A DNA stretch of 64,000 nt from Pneumocystis sp. 'macacae' (Eukaryota; Ascomycota; Pneumocystomycetes; Pneumocystales; Pneumocystaceae). Shown one piece after another: positions 1 to 12,254 of the stretch. The stretch's first letter is position 1; each line of letters begins with the position of its first letter. The DNA lies in the NCBI GenBank assembly GCA_018127085.1, contig CM030728.1:124001-188000 (forward strand), read 5' to 3'. The notes beneath the pieces are model-generated. The model searched no databases. It had not been told where the DNA came from and saw only the letters and a program-made list of their open reading frames with translations. The translations under genes and the position numbers were made by a program.

Positions 1-1197
1 GAGCTTGAATTTACATTTCCAGAACCAGGTTATTTGGAGGGCGTTAAAACTAAACAACGTGCTATTTGTCGTATGCGGGATATAGAATTTCAATATGAAG
101 GAACCAGTGCACCACAGATTATAGATGTTTCACTTCAGGTTTCTTTATCATCACGTATTGCTGTCATAGGACCCAATGGAGCAGGGAAATCTACATTGAT
201 TAAAGTTCTTTGTGGTGAACTTATTCCACAAAAAGGTGAAGTTTGGTGCCATCCTAATCTCCGAATTGCATATGTTGCTCAAGCTGCATTTACCCATCTT
301 GGTTCCCATGAAAATAAAACACCTTCTGAGTACATTCAATGGAGATATCGGACAGGTGAAGATTCGGAAACTATAGATAAAGCTTCTCGACAAATAACTG
401 AAGTCGATGAGATTCTTATGGACAAAATTTTTAAAATTAATGGGACTAGTAGAAAAATTAAAGAAATACTTTCCCGAAGAAAGTTTAAAAATACATATGA
501 ATATGAGTGTTCTTTTCTTCTTGGAGAAAATATTGGACAAAAAAATGAACGATGGATACTAATGAATAGTACTGACAATGCCTGGTTACCGCGAGGCGAA
601 CTATTACAATCACATTCTAAACTACTTGCAGAAATCGACTTGAAAGAAGCTCTAAAATCAGGGAACTTTCGCCCTTTAATTCGTAAAGAAATTGAAAAGC
701 ATTGCGAAAATTTTGGTCTTGATGCTGAACTTGTCACACATTCAAGAATTAAAGGGTTATCAGGAGGACAGAAAGTCAAATTAGTTCTTGCAGCTGGATC
801 ATGGTTAAAGCCTCATATTATCGTTTTAGATGAGCCTACAAATTATCTTGATAGAGATTCTTTAGGTGCTCTTTCAAAAGCTCTTAAGAAATTTGAAGGC
901 GGTGTTGTTATTATTACACATTCTTCTGAATTTACAAAGAATCTTACTGAAGAGGTTTGGAGCGTGCAAAATAGACGAATGACTCCATCTGGACACAATT
1001 GGGTCCAAGGTCAAGGAACTGGACCTAGACTTAAAGAAGAAGAGGAACAGGAAGATCAATTTGATGCACTAGGAAATAAAATCGACATAAAAAAGAAACC
1101 TAAGAAATTAACAGGATCTGAATTAAGAAAAAAGAAAAAAGAACGTATGGCTAGACGAAAAAGAGGTGATGATGTTTTTTCAGATGAAGATGAATAA
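1..1197 (+). CDS. TEF3: Elongation factor 3, C-terminal part (5' end outside window)
   Basis: Fungal-specific ABC-F ATPase of the translating ribosome that helps release deacylated tRNA from the E site. The frame is open from base 1, so the gene starts to the left of the window. Visible are the second ABC domain with Walker [10 protein letters not shown], an EF-3-type insertion ([20 protein letters not shown]), the signature LSGGQKVKL, Walker [12 protein letters not shown] and the conserved ITHSSEF. The end is a Lys-rich tail followed by acidic residues (SDEDE), as in EF-3. No intron is seen in this part. The related protein New1/Elf1 is the alternative; the inserted segment and tail read more like EF-3. 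Family assignment is secure, the paralogue call less so. Confidence 0.88.
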   Translation, partial: ELEFTFPEPGYLEGVKTKQRAICRMRDIEFQYEGTSAPQIIDVSLQVSLSSRIAVIGPNGAGKSTLIKVLCGELIPQKGEVWCHPNLRIAYVAQAAFTHLGSHENKTPSEYIQWRYRTGEDSETIDKASRQITEVDEILMDKIFKINGTSRKIKEILSRRKFKNTYEYECSFLLGENIGQKNERWILMNSTDNAWLPRGELLQSHSKLLAEIDLKEALKSGNFRPLIRKEIEKHCENFGLDAELVTHSRIKGLSGGQKVKLVLAAGSWLKPHIIVLDEPTNYLDRDSLGALSKALKKFEGGVVIITHSSEFTKNLTEEVWSVQNRRMTPSGHNWVQGQGTGPRLKEEEEQEDQFDALGNKIDIKKKPKKLTGSELRKKKKERMARRKRGDDVFSDEDE

Positions 1198-1381
1198 GGA
1201 AAATGGATTGTATCAATATATCTATCTCATTCAATATATATTTAATTGATTCAGCACATACTTCTGTTTTTTTCAAATATTTAATTGTAATATACTTTAA
1301 GACATTTTTCATATGATTAATATTGTTAAGTTGGCTATTTTCGCATTTTGAAGACAGTAACAATATATATTACCGGAAACC

Positions 1382-2414
1382 TCATTCTACTATTATTTCT
1401 ATATTTTGATCATCTCTATTTGTTTCCATTTTAAGGATTTCCAGTATTACTTGTTGTTGAATTGGTTTAAGTATTTTTAGTTTTCCTTCTGCAGCAATAA
1501 TAAATCCACCACAACCGATCCGACTGAGTTCTAGTTGATTAAAATCGATTGCTGTTTGGTATTCTAAGTGCTTTTTTAGCTCCTCAAGAAAGTTTGATCC
1601 CCTTTTTTTGTCAATAAATATTTTTTGTTAAATACCGAGCAAACCTTTCTCGCCACAATTGTGCATCTTGTCCCCTCACTCCCACTGTTATTCGTTTTAA
1701 ACCTTTTATTCCTTTTGTAGAAAATGTTAATTCTAATGGTAACGAGGCTTCTTCACTCATTGGAACTACTGACATTATGTAATTTTGTAAAAGATGTGCT
1801 AATGTCTCTGCACCCAATCGAAATGGTATTGCCCATGTATCGAAACGAGTCGTCAAATAGGTTATAACAATTTGAAGTAAATCTCCTGGAACCCTTGATA
1901 TAAGTAGTGGAAAATCACCCCATTCTCCCTTTGGTTCATCATTTAATGATATTAAAAAACACGCATAGCTATTTTCTTGAACTTTTGTGGAAGATGGATC
2001 TGATATACTCATTCTTCTTTCTATATGAATTTGTTCCACTTGTTTATCTTTTTCATCCAGTGTTGTAAACTGAAAGATTATCCAAATGCAACCACCAAGC
2101 TCTTGTTGTGCTGGCACCCAAATCCATCTACAAGAAACAAAAAACATCTCTGAAAGACGAGATGATGAAACAGATGAAAATATAGAAGTTAATCCTGCTG
2201 AGTCATTGTTTAATTTTCCCGAGTGTTTTATTTGTTGTTGAGATCGACGAATTGTTGTTGCCATTTCGTGTGCATGGGTTGCTAAAGAGTCTTTAGAAAA
2301 GCGAAAAAGTGGTGTAAGTTTTGTAAGTGTTAAAGAATGATTAAACCATTCGAAGCTCTCTTCTAAAGACCCGCCAAATAGTTTTCTAGATGGCTCTTTT
2401 AAGAACTGATTCAT
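1382..2414 (-). CDS. CENP-L/Fta1-like kinetochore protein
   Basis: Two exons. Exon 1 (2414-1636) starts MNQFLKEPSRK; a 34-nt GT...AG intron (1602-1635) keeps the frame; exon 2 runs to a stop at 1382. The joined protein has about 331 residues. Features that recall the Sim4/CENP-L (Fta1) family are an N-terminal segment FNHSLTLTKLTPLF, a central TTRFDTWAIPFRL, a beta-rich LPLELTFSTKGIKGL and a C-terminal SRIGCGGFIIAAEGKLKIL. That family is part of the inner kinetochore and pairs with CENP-N. Recognition is from memory of the family pattern, not from alignment. The intron is short and its acceptor follows an A-run, but without it the conserved C-terminus is lost. Confidence 0.6.
1602..1635 (-). 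other. 34-nt intron in the CENP-L-like gene
   Basis: Begins GTATTT and ends AAAAG on the minus strand. It joins codon CG|G (Arg), so the reading frame passes into the exon coding GSNFLEELKKHLE. It is the shortest intron inferred in the window. Confidence 0.6.
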
Positions 2415-3502
2415 TGCTAGTTTTTGGAAATACTGTTAGATATCGATAGTTATCACGTGAAAAATAGAGGATATATTTAAAAGTATATATAAAAGATATA
2501 AGATTTAATGTCCATTAAATACTAAAAATGCAATAGAATGTATTTTAAAAGAAAAGGAAATTTCTAGAAGTAAGAGAAAATAACTTTAAAGGGAATATTT
2601 TATTGAATGTAAAATGAATAAATATTTAATAAAATTTTGAAGAGTTATAAATATCTGAAGAAAGTTGAAAAAGGTTATTTGTTATTTTTTAAAAACAAGT
2701 TTAAACGGAGTTTTATAAATGTGTATATTAACATTTTGAAAGTATTCTTATTTTGTAAAATATAAATTCTAAAAATATGAATGTTTAAATATTTATTAAA
2801 TATAATAGAATATAGATTATGCAACATATTTAACCTATCTTTGGAAAGAAAAAATAAAACTTAAAACTATTATGTAAGGAAATATATATATTGTAATAGA
2901 AGATTATTTTTTTGAAATACTTTGCTCAGTAAATATATATCAAGATAAAAATAAAAGAATGAAAAAAATATTTACTTATAAAGCTAAAAATAATTAAAAT
3001 TATCATTTAAGTAACAAAAGTTTTACAGATCAGAATTGTCAAAAAAAATGAAATAAACTCTAAAATATTCAAAAAATTCTTTAAACAATTCTAGAATATT
3101 AGCGTTCAATATAAATAAAAATAATCAAAAATGTTCTTAAAACGAAAAACACCTCAATTATAAAAATCTACAATAAAATTTTTATTAAAACATTCATAAA
3201 ATTATTTATAGAAAAAATAATAATATAATACTTTTAAAAAGAATTATATAATAGAATTTCTTTCAAGAAATTCTATATTTAATTAAAAAAATATAAAACA
3301 TTTTATCTAATAAATAGAGTTCTTTCTTCCTAAAACTTTTCTATACCAAAAATATAAAGAAATATATTTAAAACAATGTTTTTAAATAATCTAAATATTC
3401 TATATTTTAAGAATATTTAATTTTTTTATTAACGAAAAGTGACATTTTTATTCTTTCGTCTATCAACGTTAAAAAAAGCATATCAAATAATATCTAAAAA
3501 AT
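2415..3502. other. Intergenic, very AT-rich
   Basis: About 1.1 kb between the divergent CENP-L-like and metacaspase genes. Dominated by A/T runs. The only clear motif is an ATCACGTG E-box 38 nt upstream of the minus-strand start. No coding exon or RNA gene recognised. Confidence 0.7.
2452..2459. promoter_or_regulatory. E-box ATCACGTG upstream of the CENP-L-like gene
   Basis: CACGTG core with the flanking AT typical of Cbf1/bHLH sites, lying 38 nt upstream of the start codon at 2414. The same octamer recurs in the intergenic regions at 51261 and 61263. Function is inferred from the motif only. Confidence 0.4.
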
Positions 3503-5055
3503 ATGAGTTATCCAGGCGCAAGATATCATAAGTATCATCCAGGAACACCTAGCAATCAAAACACTTATATATATACTGGATTTCCTCCGAATCAATATCC
3601 TCCACAAACTATTCAGCCATCTCCATATACATATTACAGTGATCCAGTAAGCCAAGAACCATATGGATATTATTGTCTACCCTCATATGTGCCTCAGAAT
3701 GGTTCTTCTACACTATCTGGGTCTGCAAATCAAGGGAACTTTAGAATTCCAACAGCAAATCAATCAATTTTTCAATATTCCAATTGTTTAGGAAAAAAGA
3801 AAGCTTTGTTTATTGGTATTAATTATTTTGGGACCCCTAGACAGCTTTCTGGATGTATTAATGGTAGGAATATATATTTTTGTTTTTTTTTTACTAGAAT
3901 AACTTTAGATGTTCATAACATTTCACAATTTATTCAAGGTAATAACTTAAAAAAAAGAAATATACTGAATCGAAAAAAGAACGCTACGGCTATCATATTG
4001 ATAATATAGGTACTTTTCAAGTTTTTTTTCGTAAATTTACGTTTTCTAGTAATTCTTACTGATGATCAGACAAATCCTCGTGGTATTCCAACAAAAAAAA
4101 ATATTATTGATGCAATGCAATGGCTTGTGAAAGATGCTAAACCCAATGTTATTTTTTTTTCTTTTTTAACTATTCTTACATTATTCAGGATAGTTTTTTT
4201 TTCCATTATAGCGGCCATGTTAGTATTTTATAAGTCATTAATAATATGTTAGAAGTTAATATTATTTAGGGAGGACAAGTAGATGATATGGATAATGATG
4301 AAGAAGATGGCAGTGATGAAGTAATATATCCCGTTGATTCTAATTATGCAGGCTACATTACAGATGATATTATGCATAATATTCTTGTTAAACCTTTACC
4401 TCCTGGTTGTCGTCTTACTGCTATATTTGACTGTAAGTATATACTTTTTATAAAAAATCAACAGTTTTTAGGTTGTCATTCTGGTTCCATTTTGGATTTA
4501 CCTTTTACTTATGTAAAAAAAAACTTAAAATAAATATAAACTACTGATTTTTTAGTCTACTGAAGGAAAACTTAAAGAACAGAATCTTCTTTCCGATTCA
4601 GCAAATAAATTGTTAAGAGAAGGACCTTCAGCAAAAAGTGTGATGGGAATAACTTCATCTATTTTCAAAATGGTTAAAAAAGCTGCAAATTTAAATAATA
4701 ATTCTCAACAAGCAAAATATGCAAAGGCATCTCCTGCAGAAGTAATTATGTTTTCAGGGTATTTTAAAAATTTTTAGTAATTTAGTTTTAATTTTCTATA
4801 GTTGTAAAGATTCTCAAACATCTGTTGATACATGTGTAAGGAATCAAGCTACCGGTGCAATGAGCTGGGCTTTTAGAAATGCTCTTTTGAAAATTCCAAA
4901 TCAATCATATTTGCAATTATTGAATTCAATCAGATGTGAATTATATCAAAGATATGATCAAAAACCTCAATTAAGGTAATATTTCTTTTTAAATATCTTC
5001 TAACATATATAGTTGTTCTCATCCTATTGATTTGAACCGTTTGTTTATTTTGTAA
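3503..5055 (+). CDS. MCA1: Metacaspase (caspase-like cysteine protease)
   Basis: Ten exons, about 390 residues. The N-terminus is a Pro/Gln/Tyr-rich prodomain ([15 protein letters not shown]). The C14 protease domain starts at [21 protein letters not shown]. The catalytic His is in FFHYSGHGGQVDD and the catalytic Cys in the DCCHSGS motif; an intron interrupts the Cys codon just before it. The end reads [19 protein letters not shown]. Introns inferred at 3864-3908, 3939-3979, 4010-4049, 4148-4188, 4219-4269, 4433-4471, about 4513-4554, about 4757-4801 and about 4977-5011; each joins conserved sequence in frame. Metacaspases cleave after Arg/Lys and act in protein quality control and cell death in fungi. 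Confidence 0.93.
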
Positions 5056-5370
5056 TTATTCGAATCTTTATCTGGATATTGTAATTATGAATAAATTTGC
5101 ATTTTTAATATTAAATTGTATTTGTTATAATTTAAAATACTTAACAATGTTATAATGAAAATATTTTTTAGATTATTAATATAAATACAGTTTTTTTAAA
5201 TAAAACTAGCTAAATCTTTTAATTTACTGATACGAAATCGCCATTAAACCAAGGAAATGAACTATGTGAAACAAAACTCTATATAATTATATGTATGTTT
5301 TTATAAACATTTCTGAACATGAATTATGTAGATTAGAAGTCATAAAATTTTGGTATCTTTTTAATGATCA
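5056..5370. other. Convergent intergenic spacer
   Basis: 315 nt between the tail-to-tail metacaspase and GSC1 stop codons. AT-rich; nothing specific seen beyond likely 3' UTRs. Confidence 0.6.
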
Positions 5371-8300
5371 TTAGTATATAAACATCTTATATGTTCCATT
5401 AGAATTTGCCGGTCTAGTAATTCTGCCAGTTGCACCTCTTGGATCATTAGAAGGCTGAATAAGTCCTAAATTTTTAAGAGCAGGTATATTGTTGAGAGAT
5501 TTCGGAAATTTAGAATGCCCAATAGCAGGAACAAGGATAATCATAAGAAAAAGTAAAAAAAGACCAAAGAATAAGGTTGCATATCGACGAACAATTCTTT
5601 TTCGAAGTTTGTTCTGTTTTAATGAAAATATAGGTGGTCGAATTTGTCGAGAAGGTCGAAGCCAAAATAAAAGCATAGAATGCCAACGATCAATATAAGG
5701 TATAGCCAATATGGGGGTAAGGATAAACAATAATAAATGTCCAAGGCAAAAATCTGCAGCAAATAGAGACAATTCTATAACTTTGCAGACAAATTCTCGA
5801 GCAGGTTGAGACATAGCATGAACGCCTAAGTTGTTACTATACCATCGTCCCGTCCTAAAATTGTGAGGCTTATATATAGTTTTTTAAAAGATATATACCA
5901 CCATGCTAAATTAGATCCATCGTGTTTGAATTCGCGAGTAAGAATCATTATTGTTAACATTTTTAAGAAAGCTCGTTGAAGAGAAATCATAGTAACTAAT
6001 CCTAAAATGGTTTTAGAAAAAGACCAACCCTCTAAAAACCATAAAACTTCAAAAAATGCCACTAAGACTACTACAGCTATTGCATGCGAAATTGTTGCTA
6101 AAACTGCTCCAAATTTTTTACAACATATAGTGAGAATTGGACCCATACAACATGCCATGCCGAAAAACACAAAGGCCACTAATGCATTAACACAAATTGG
6201 TGCAAATGAAACAATTGCAATACGAATTAAAGGATTCGAACCGTTTTGAGCCGGATTCGATTTACCAAATGGTTCAAATCCGGGACGTGAATTCATAAAA
6301 CAGAATGGAATAAGTGATAAAATTACCAAGATTAATGGACCGATAACCTCACTAAAGAAAACATTGTTAAATCCCGCCCTAGGAATATCACCTGAAAGCT
6401 TTTCTGACGGTTGCCCAAGAGCTTTTCGTTTAAATCCTGTTATTCTAGTTCTAGATAAACGACAATAGCCTATCCATGAGTTTGCATGGGACCTAGAATT
6501 ACCACGAGATAACCAGCGAATGAATTCTCTATAATCCACAAAGAAATCAGTCCATGAAAACTGATGTGGATTGAAAATAAATGGACATATACAAAGCGCT
6601 AATACTGAGACCCAAAAGTATACTAAATGAGGTATCCACATAGTGACTGTTGCAAATAAAAGCATAATAAGAGTGCGTGAACCTAAATATATGGATGCAC
6701 CTGCAAATCTTGAAAAAAGTATGGAAAAGGGGATTCTTGTAGTCGCAAATCCACGACCAGTACCAATATATCGAGCACCACCAAATGCGAGATTTTGAAG
6801 TAAAGAATTAGCATAAATTTGAGAAACAAACACTTCGAATAAAGGTGACAATGAACCAAAATGCTTAGCAAGCCGCGTAGAAGCCCTCCATACACCTCTT
6901 TCAGTTAATTCTTGAACAACTAGAGGTATGAACGCAATAAAAAAAACAATAAATATCGAAATAATACTACGTTTTATCCAATCAAGTACAGGTGCCAAAG
7001 AATAACATCCTACTGGAAGGAAAGGATCTGTTATAGGTTGTCCGCGTCTAGGTTTACATATAAGTAGAATATTATACATTGATCCTAAATTTATCATAAC
7101 AATCATAAGCAATTGCACTGAAAGAATGATAAAAAGGTTATTAATGTGAAACCCTGGATGAGCATAATAAAAAGACAAGAATCTATCCAATGGAAGCTGT
7201 GTTCCAAGATAATAATATTCCCTAGAAAGCATTTGTTCTCCCATTCCTGTACCAACTTTTGTAGTAAAATTCAAAATAGATCCAAATCCAAGATCACGAC
7301 CTTTTCCACACTGATAGTATTCGCAATGTTTAATACGTCCACCTCTAAGTAGCGCTGTCATACCTGCATATATGTCTTCATTAAGATGTAAACCTTTTTG
7401 AGCTTTTGAAACACCTCCTCTAGTAGTCATAAAAGGTCCATTTAAAAAATCAGGGTGACCATAATGAAGTTTTCCACCGATCTGAGCTAAAGTGCGAGCA
7501 AATAATGTTCCAAAAGTTTGTTCTTTACCGGCTGCCACATCACCTAAAACACCTATATTTTCAGAAAAAATATACTCCCGAGCACCTAAAATGGCTACTG
7601 GATTGTTGGCCTTCGAATTTTCATTTGGATTATATGGAAATTCTTCTAATGGAGACATTTCTTCAAATTCTGCTAAAACTGAACGAATTTTCAAGCATTC
7701 TTCCAAATAATTATCTTGATTAGCATCAATAAGTTGAATATATTCACCACGGTAAAATATAATTGCATGATTTTGATTATCACTTTTACCATCTCCAAGA
7801 ATAGGATTACCAGATAATTGAATCCTAAATTTCGGTCGTCGTCTACCATCCTCCATAATCTCCGAATAACCATCTATCAAAGATGAATATATTTTTGGCT
7901 CATCCCCTTCATGCAAAGGCGGCTCTTCGTCTAAATATGCAATTTGAAGATCTGGATATGCTCGAAGAAGAAATTCTGTATTCTCTTGCTCTTCTTTATT
8001 AAATTTAAAAAATCGTTGCATTGATATAACAAATTTGAACTTTCTACGGGCCATCCTTTCTAACTCATGTTCTAATTTGTCTGTATTCCCACCGAACATT
8101 TGAACAACATCAGGATTTTCAACGCGATAAAGAAGTTTAATAGCTCGTGAATAATTCATAAACCCAGAAACAGTCCTATATAAAGTCTGAGAACGCAACG
8201 ATGCCCAAATACGTGTCCTTAATGTGTATTCAGGTGCTGCTGATTTGAATCCAACACAATAAAAAGGTAAATCGTCAATTTTGCTTTTTACTGTGTCTTT

Positions 8301-11300
8301 CTCATCTTTATCAAAAGATGACCCTCCATTATAAAGAGAAGTTTCTTCTGCTAATATTTTTGTGTCCTTTACAAAACAATCCCATTCCACCGGATGTAAT
8401 TGTTTAAGATATTCTAATAATGTCACTCTCGAAAGCTGATCATCTTCACGTATGATTTCTCGCAAAGAATATAAAATTTTTTCACCATAATGGGGAACAA
8501 GAACAGTAAACGTAGGCATATTATCGACTGGAAGAGGCTCGGGAATTGGTGTAGAAAGAGATTGAGCAAAAAACGAAATACGTCGTTCTGCTTCACTATG
8601 TGAAGGGAAGAATTCAGTTTTAAAAGAATGGTCTTCTTGTGATATAAAGAAAGTCGGTGCTCTTAACGTTCTTTTTCCTTCTTGTTCAGAAGGCACCTAT
8701 AACATGTTAAAAAAAGAAACACTAACCATTATTTTACAATCATACCTGATGATATAATAATTTTTGAACATGATCAATAGCAAGAAGATGTTCACGATAC
8801 ATTGATATAACAACGGCATTCCAAACTTGTGAAATAAGGACTTTGGGTTTATATTTTATCTCCATATCATTCGTAGCCAAAACTTTGGAATAAATTCTCT
8901 TTGGCATCCTTGAAAATATATTTCTCCAAGGTGTCCATATAGAAACTCCCAGATAAAATGATCTAGCAACAGAACAGATAGTATTCCAAATAATATACCA
9001 TAAATATGTATCCAAAAAGAATAATACCAGATCAGTGATATACATTATCCCAAGAGTAATTTTTGCTTGATACGGGCAAAGAATAGAACCAAGATATCGA
9101 ATTCCACAATGTCCTATTGTCATAGTATTGAGGTATCTAATAGGATCTCGTAGAGAAAGAGATAGAAAAAAATATGACTCTGCAAACTTGCATGCAAACA
9201 CTGCTATCCAAAGACCGTAACTAAGCCATAAATCATTCCCCTTTAATTTGGCAAAATTAGCAGTAAAAGTTTGACTTGCAACATAACGACGTGTTTTTTT
9301 GTATAAATAATTCCCAAACAAACCTCCTAAAGGCATGATTGCAAAAAAAAGGAATGTAAACATTGCAATCAAAAAGTGTATAATACTTATAAGTGTTGTA
9401 ATAATACTGACTTTTGGTTTCCATGGAGCGAATTTTATTACATATACACCAGGTGCAACATTGATGACTAAAAATATGATAAGAAATAAAAGGCGTCTTG
9501 TTAAATGCTGAGCACCAGCCCATTTTCGAGGAACATATGCCCATTCCGCTAAAGTAGCAATGATCATAAGTAATGAAGCAACACCTCCGCCAAAACTAAC
9601 TGCACTCATACGATAAGCAAAAGGTGGTTGATTATCAAGCGATTGCTGATAATTATGAGTATAAACGGTTGGTGAGTTTGCAGCAGTATAGAACCAATAT
9701 ACAGTGATATGAATAATCCAAATTCTATTGAAATTGGTGAATAAATGAAACCAGCTTCGAGTTTCACGATATGTCTTAAAAAACACTTTTTTCCAGACTA
9801 CATCCTTAAGTCTAAGATATCGTTGCTCAGGAGGTAAATCAATTATACGAGTTTTATCAGAAAGAACGATACGTTCAATACCTTCTGAATACCAGAATAA
9901 TTGATTAATATCATCATAACCAATAATCTTATTATGGTCACGCTCACGACGAACATACTTTCCATTAATAATTTCATATCCTTGATCACGCATATATATG
10001 TAAAGAGGTGTAATAATATTGTTAAGATATGATCCTTCAGGAACCGGCTCGACCATTGCCTGACATTGCGGTGAATTAAGATAATCGTTAGCACATTTAA
10101 AAATAAAGCAAAGACATTCTGGAGTGAAACGAACTTGATTTGCTTCGCCCCAGCAAAGTAAATAAAGTGCTAATTCTTTAGCTCGATCATATTGAGTCAT
10201 TTGACTACATTTAGTTTTCCAGCGATATATTGCAGATTCTAAAGGGTCATCACTTTCAAGAGCCTGTAGAATATCTTTAGTTGTATTTTTCTGAGATTTT
10301 GAAAATCTTTGTGAACGTTTCGTTTTCTTATTTTTTTCAAAATCCATGTTAGAAAATCCAACAGCATCATCTAAATCAAGTTGTGCCGCAAAATACCAAT
10401 TCCTGTAATTCGCATTATCTCCACCAATATAATCTGCGTGAAGGGAAAGAAGTGCTTGATTAGGTGTCATTCGACTAGCACGAGAATCTAAAAGTACCAT
10501 CATATGATCATACATATTCCGCATGGAATCTCTCTGAAACCCAAATTTATTAGCAAGATCAATAAAAATATCTTCAATTTCTTCTTTTGAGATAGGTATT
10601 TGATTTTCTGCTGTCCATGCTGGATAAGGTTCACGAGATCTCGCAGATGTCATTATAGAAGCTTGGTTATATTCCATGCCATAGATAGGAGTGCTTGCCC
10701 CAGAAGATCTGTTCCCAGTATATGAAATTTGTGAAGAATCTGGATAATATCCACGTCGAGATGCCATTTGATTAAGTGATTCTGTACTAGGTACATATGA
10801 CCTATACTGTTCATCAAACCGACCATACGCATCAAATTCAGCTGCACGAGCCATATCAGAACGCATTGTAAAATCAGAAAATGTTTCTGAGCCTTCAGAT
10901 GATCCTCTAGACTTCCCTTTACGATCATACATATGATAATTCCCATGATCTTGAAAATATTGAAGAGGATGTTGATCAGTCATTGGTGCTCCATATGAGT
11001 CTAGTAATTGAAAAAATAATAAACAACAAATTACGTTTAAAATCTATAAAAACATACCATACGCATCCGCTGCATATGTATTTGCAGGATAGTCATAATA
11101 GGCATTTTCTTGACGATAATATGCATCTTCAGATGGAGAATACATATCAAAATCACGTGCATCATATGGTACCTGCCCATTATCATATCCCTTGTCATAA
11201 TACTCTTGTTCGTATTCCATAGGATGATAGGTTCCTTGATGGTCATACGCATCGGGAGCATATGAAGACTCGTAAAAATCCGCATTATTATAACCGTTGT

Positions 11301-11364
11301 CACCATAGTATGGATCCATTTGACTTGGGTAAGAATCATCGTAATAATGCTGTCGTTGTGACAT
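5371..11364 (-). CDS. GSC1: Beta-1,3-glucan synthase catalytic subunit
   Basis: Plasma-membrane enzyme that makes cell-wall beta-1,3-glucan from UDP-glucose; target of echinocandins. Four exons: 11364-11058, 11000-8746, 8696-5899 and 5854-5371. They sum to 5,844 nt, an exact 1,947 codons plus stop. Junctions restore family sequence: [14 protein letters not shown] and [14 protein letters not shown]. The N-terminus is Tyr/Asp-rich and hydrophilic ([15 protein letters not shown]), followed by the FKS1 domain, a first membrane block, the large cytosolic glucan synthase domain (GK48 family) and a second membrane block. The echinocandin hot-spot-1 segment is intact ([10 protein letters not shown], 9142-9171) and hot spot 2 reads DWIKRSII (about 6960-6985). 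The C-terminal part runs [14 protein letters not shown] to [16 protein letters not shown] end. It is head to head with a GH72 glucan-remodelling gene. Confidence 0.96.
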
Positions 11365-12254
11365 GTTTGATTATATCTTGTCTAACGTGTTTTTTCATTC
11401 AAATACGAAAAAACCCGAAACTAAAAAGACAAACTGTCAAACTACTTCTTTCAGTTATTTTAATTCAAATGGGTAAAATACTTCCTAATATCCTCTTTTT
11501 AATTATGTTTTTGCTCCATTTTTTTGTTTTTGTTACGTCGATGCTTTACGATTATTAAAACAATACTACGAAAGAGGTTGCTATCGTTACAGAGACGCGC
11601 GTTATACTTGTATACATTTATTTTTGAATACATTTAAAACTTATTGATATTTTATGTATTATAAAATGTATATGCTTTATTAATAAAAGATTTCAAGAAA
11701 ATCTATCATACATATATTGTATGCGCTAAATATATGTTTTATATCTGTATTAGAATTCTCTGTATATTTTGCAAAATAGTATTGTTATAGGTAGATTTGA
11801 ATTCTATGTATTTAGTTTTTCATATAAATTTTAATAGTAATTACATCCATAAATGCTTAATTATTGATATGTAATGTAAATAGGAAAATAACGTGTTATA
11901 TATGCTTGAATTTGTATGAATTTGTATGTTTAAGACTATGTTATTAATATTTTTTCATTTTTATCTTTCGATCTAATAATCTAATATTAATATTTTCATA
12001 ATTAATCACGGAATACGCATTCATATTAAGAATATTGTTTATATAATAAATCGTCTATAGGATAACAGTAATTTTCAACATCATTAAAGCATAATATTAA
12101 AGGCTAATATATTTGTTAATAGAGCTTTAAGTTAATATTTATTTAAATTGGAGCCTGAAATACGTCTTTTAAAAATCTTTGATATAATTTTATTAAAATT
12201 TTATTAAAATTTTGTATGCATTTCTGTTAAAGATCCCATTCAAATTTATATAAT
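11365..12254. promoter_or_regulatory. Divergent promoter region between GSC1 and the GH72 gene
   Basis: 890 nt between two start codons pointing apart, so both promoters lie here. AT-rich, with a small GC-richer patch near 11590-11610 (GAGACGCGCG) and a short 11-nt tandem repeat at 12186-12213. No factor site can be named with confidence. Confidence 0.5.
12186..12213. repeat. 11-nt tandem repeat, about 2.5 copies
   Basis: The unit AATTTTATTAA occurs twice in perfect tandem, then as a partial AATTTT, just upstream of the GH72 start. Probably simple slippage in AT-rich DNA. Confidence 0.6.

Noticed and set aside
151..779. Two overlapping minus-strand ORFs (129 and 147 codons)
   Set aside because: Antisense shadows of the conserved EF-3 coding frame.
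1602..1635. Apparent stop codon/frameshift in the CENP-L-like gene
   Set aside because: A GT...AG intron of 34 nt explains it, so pseudogene status is not needed.
7492..7723. Two 72-codon plus-strand ORFs inside GSC1
   Set aside because: They overlap the conserved glucan synthase domain on the other strand; no start context or family signal.
11262..11558. 98-codon plus-strand ORF overlapping the GSC1 start
   Set aside because: Overlaps the Tyr/Asp-rich first exon of GSC1, then runs into AT-rich promoter; hydrophobic tail is what poly-T would encode.
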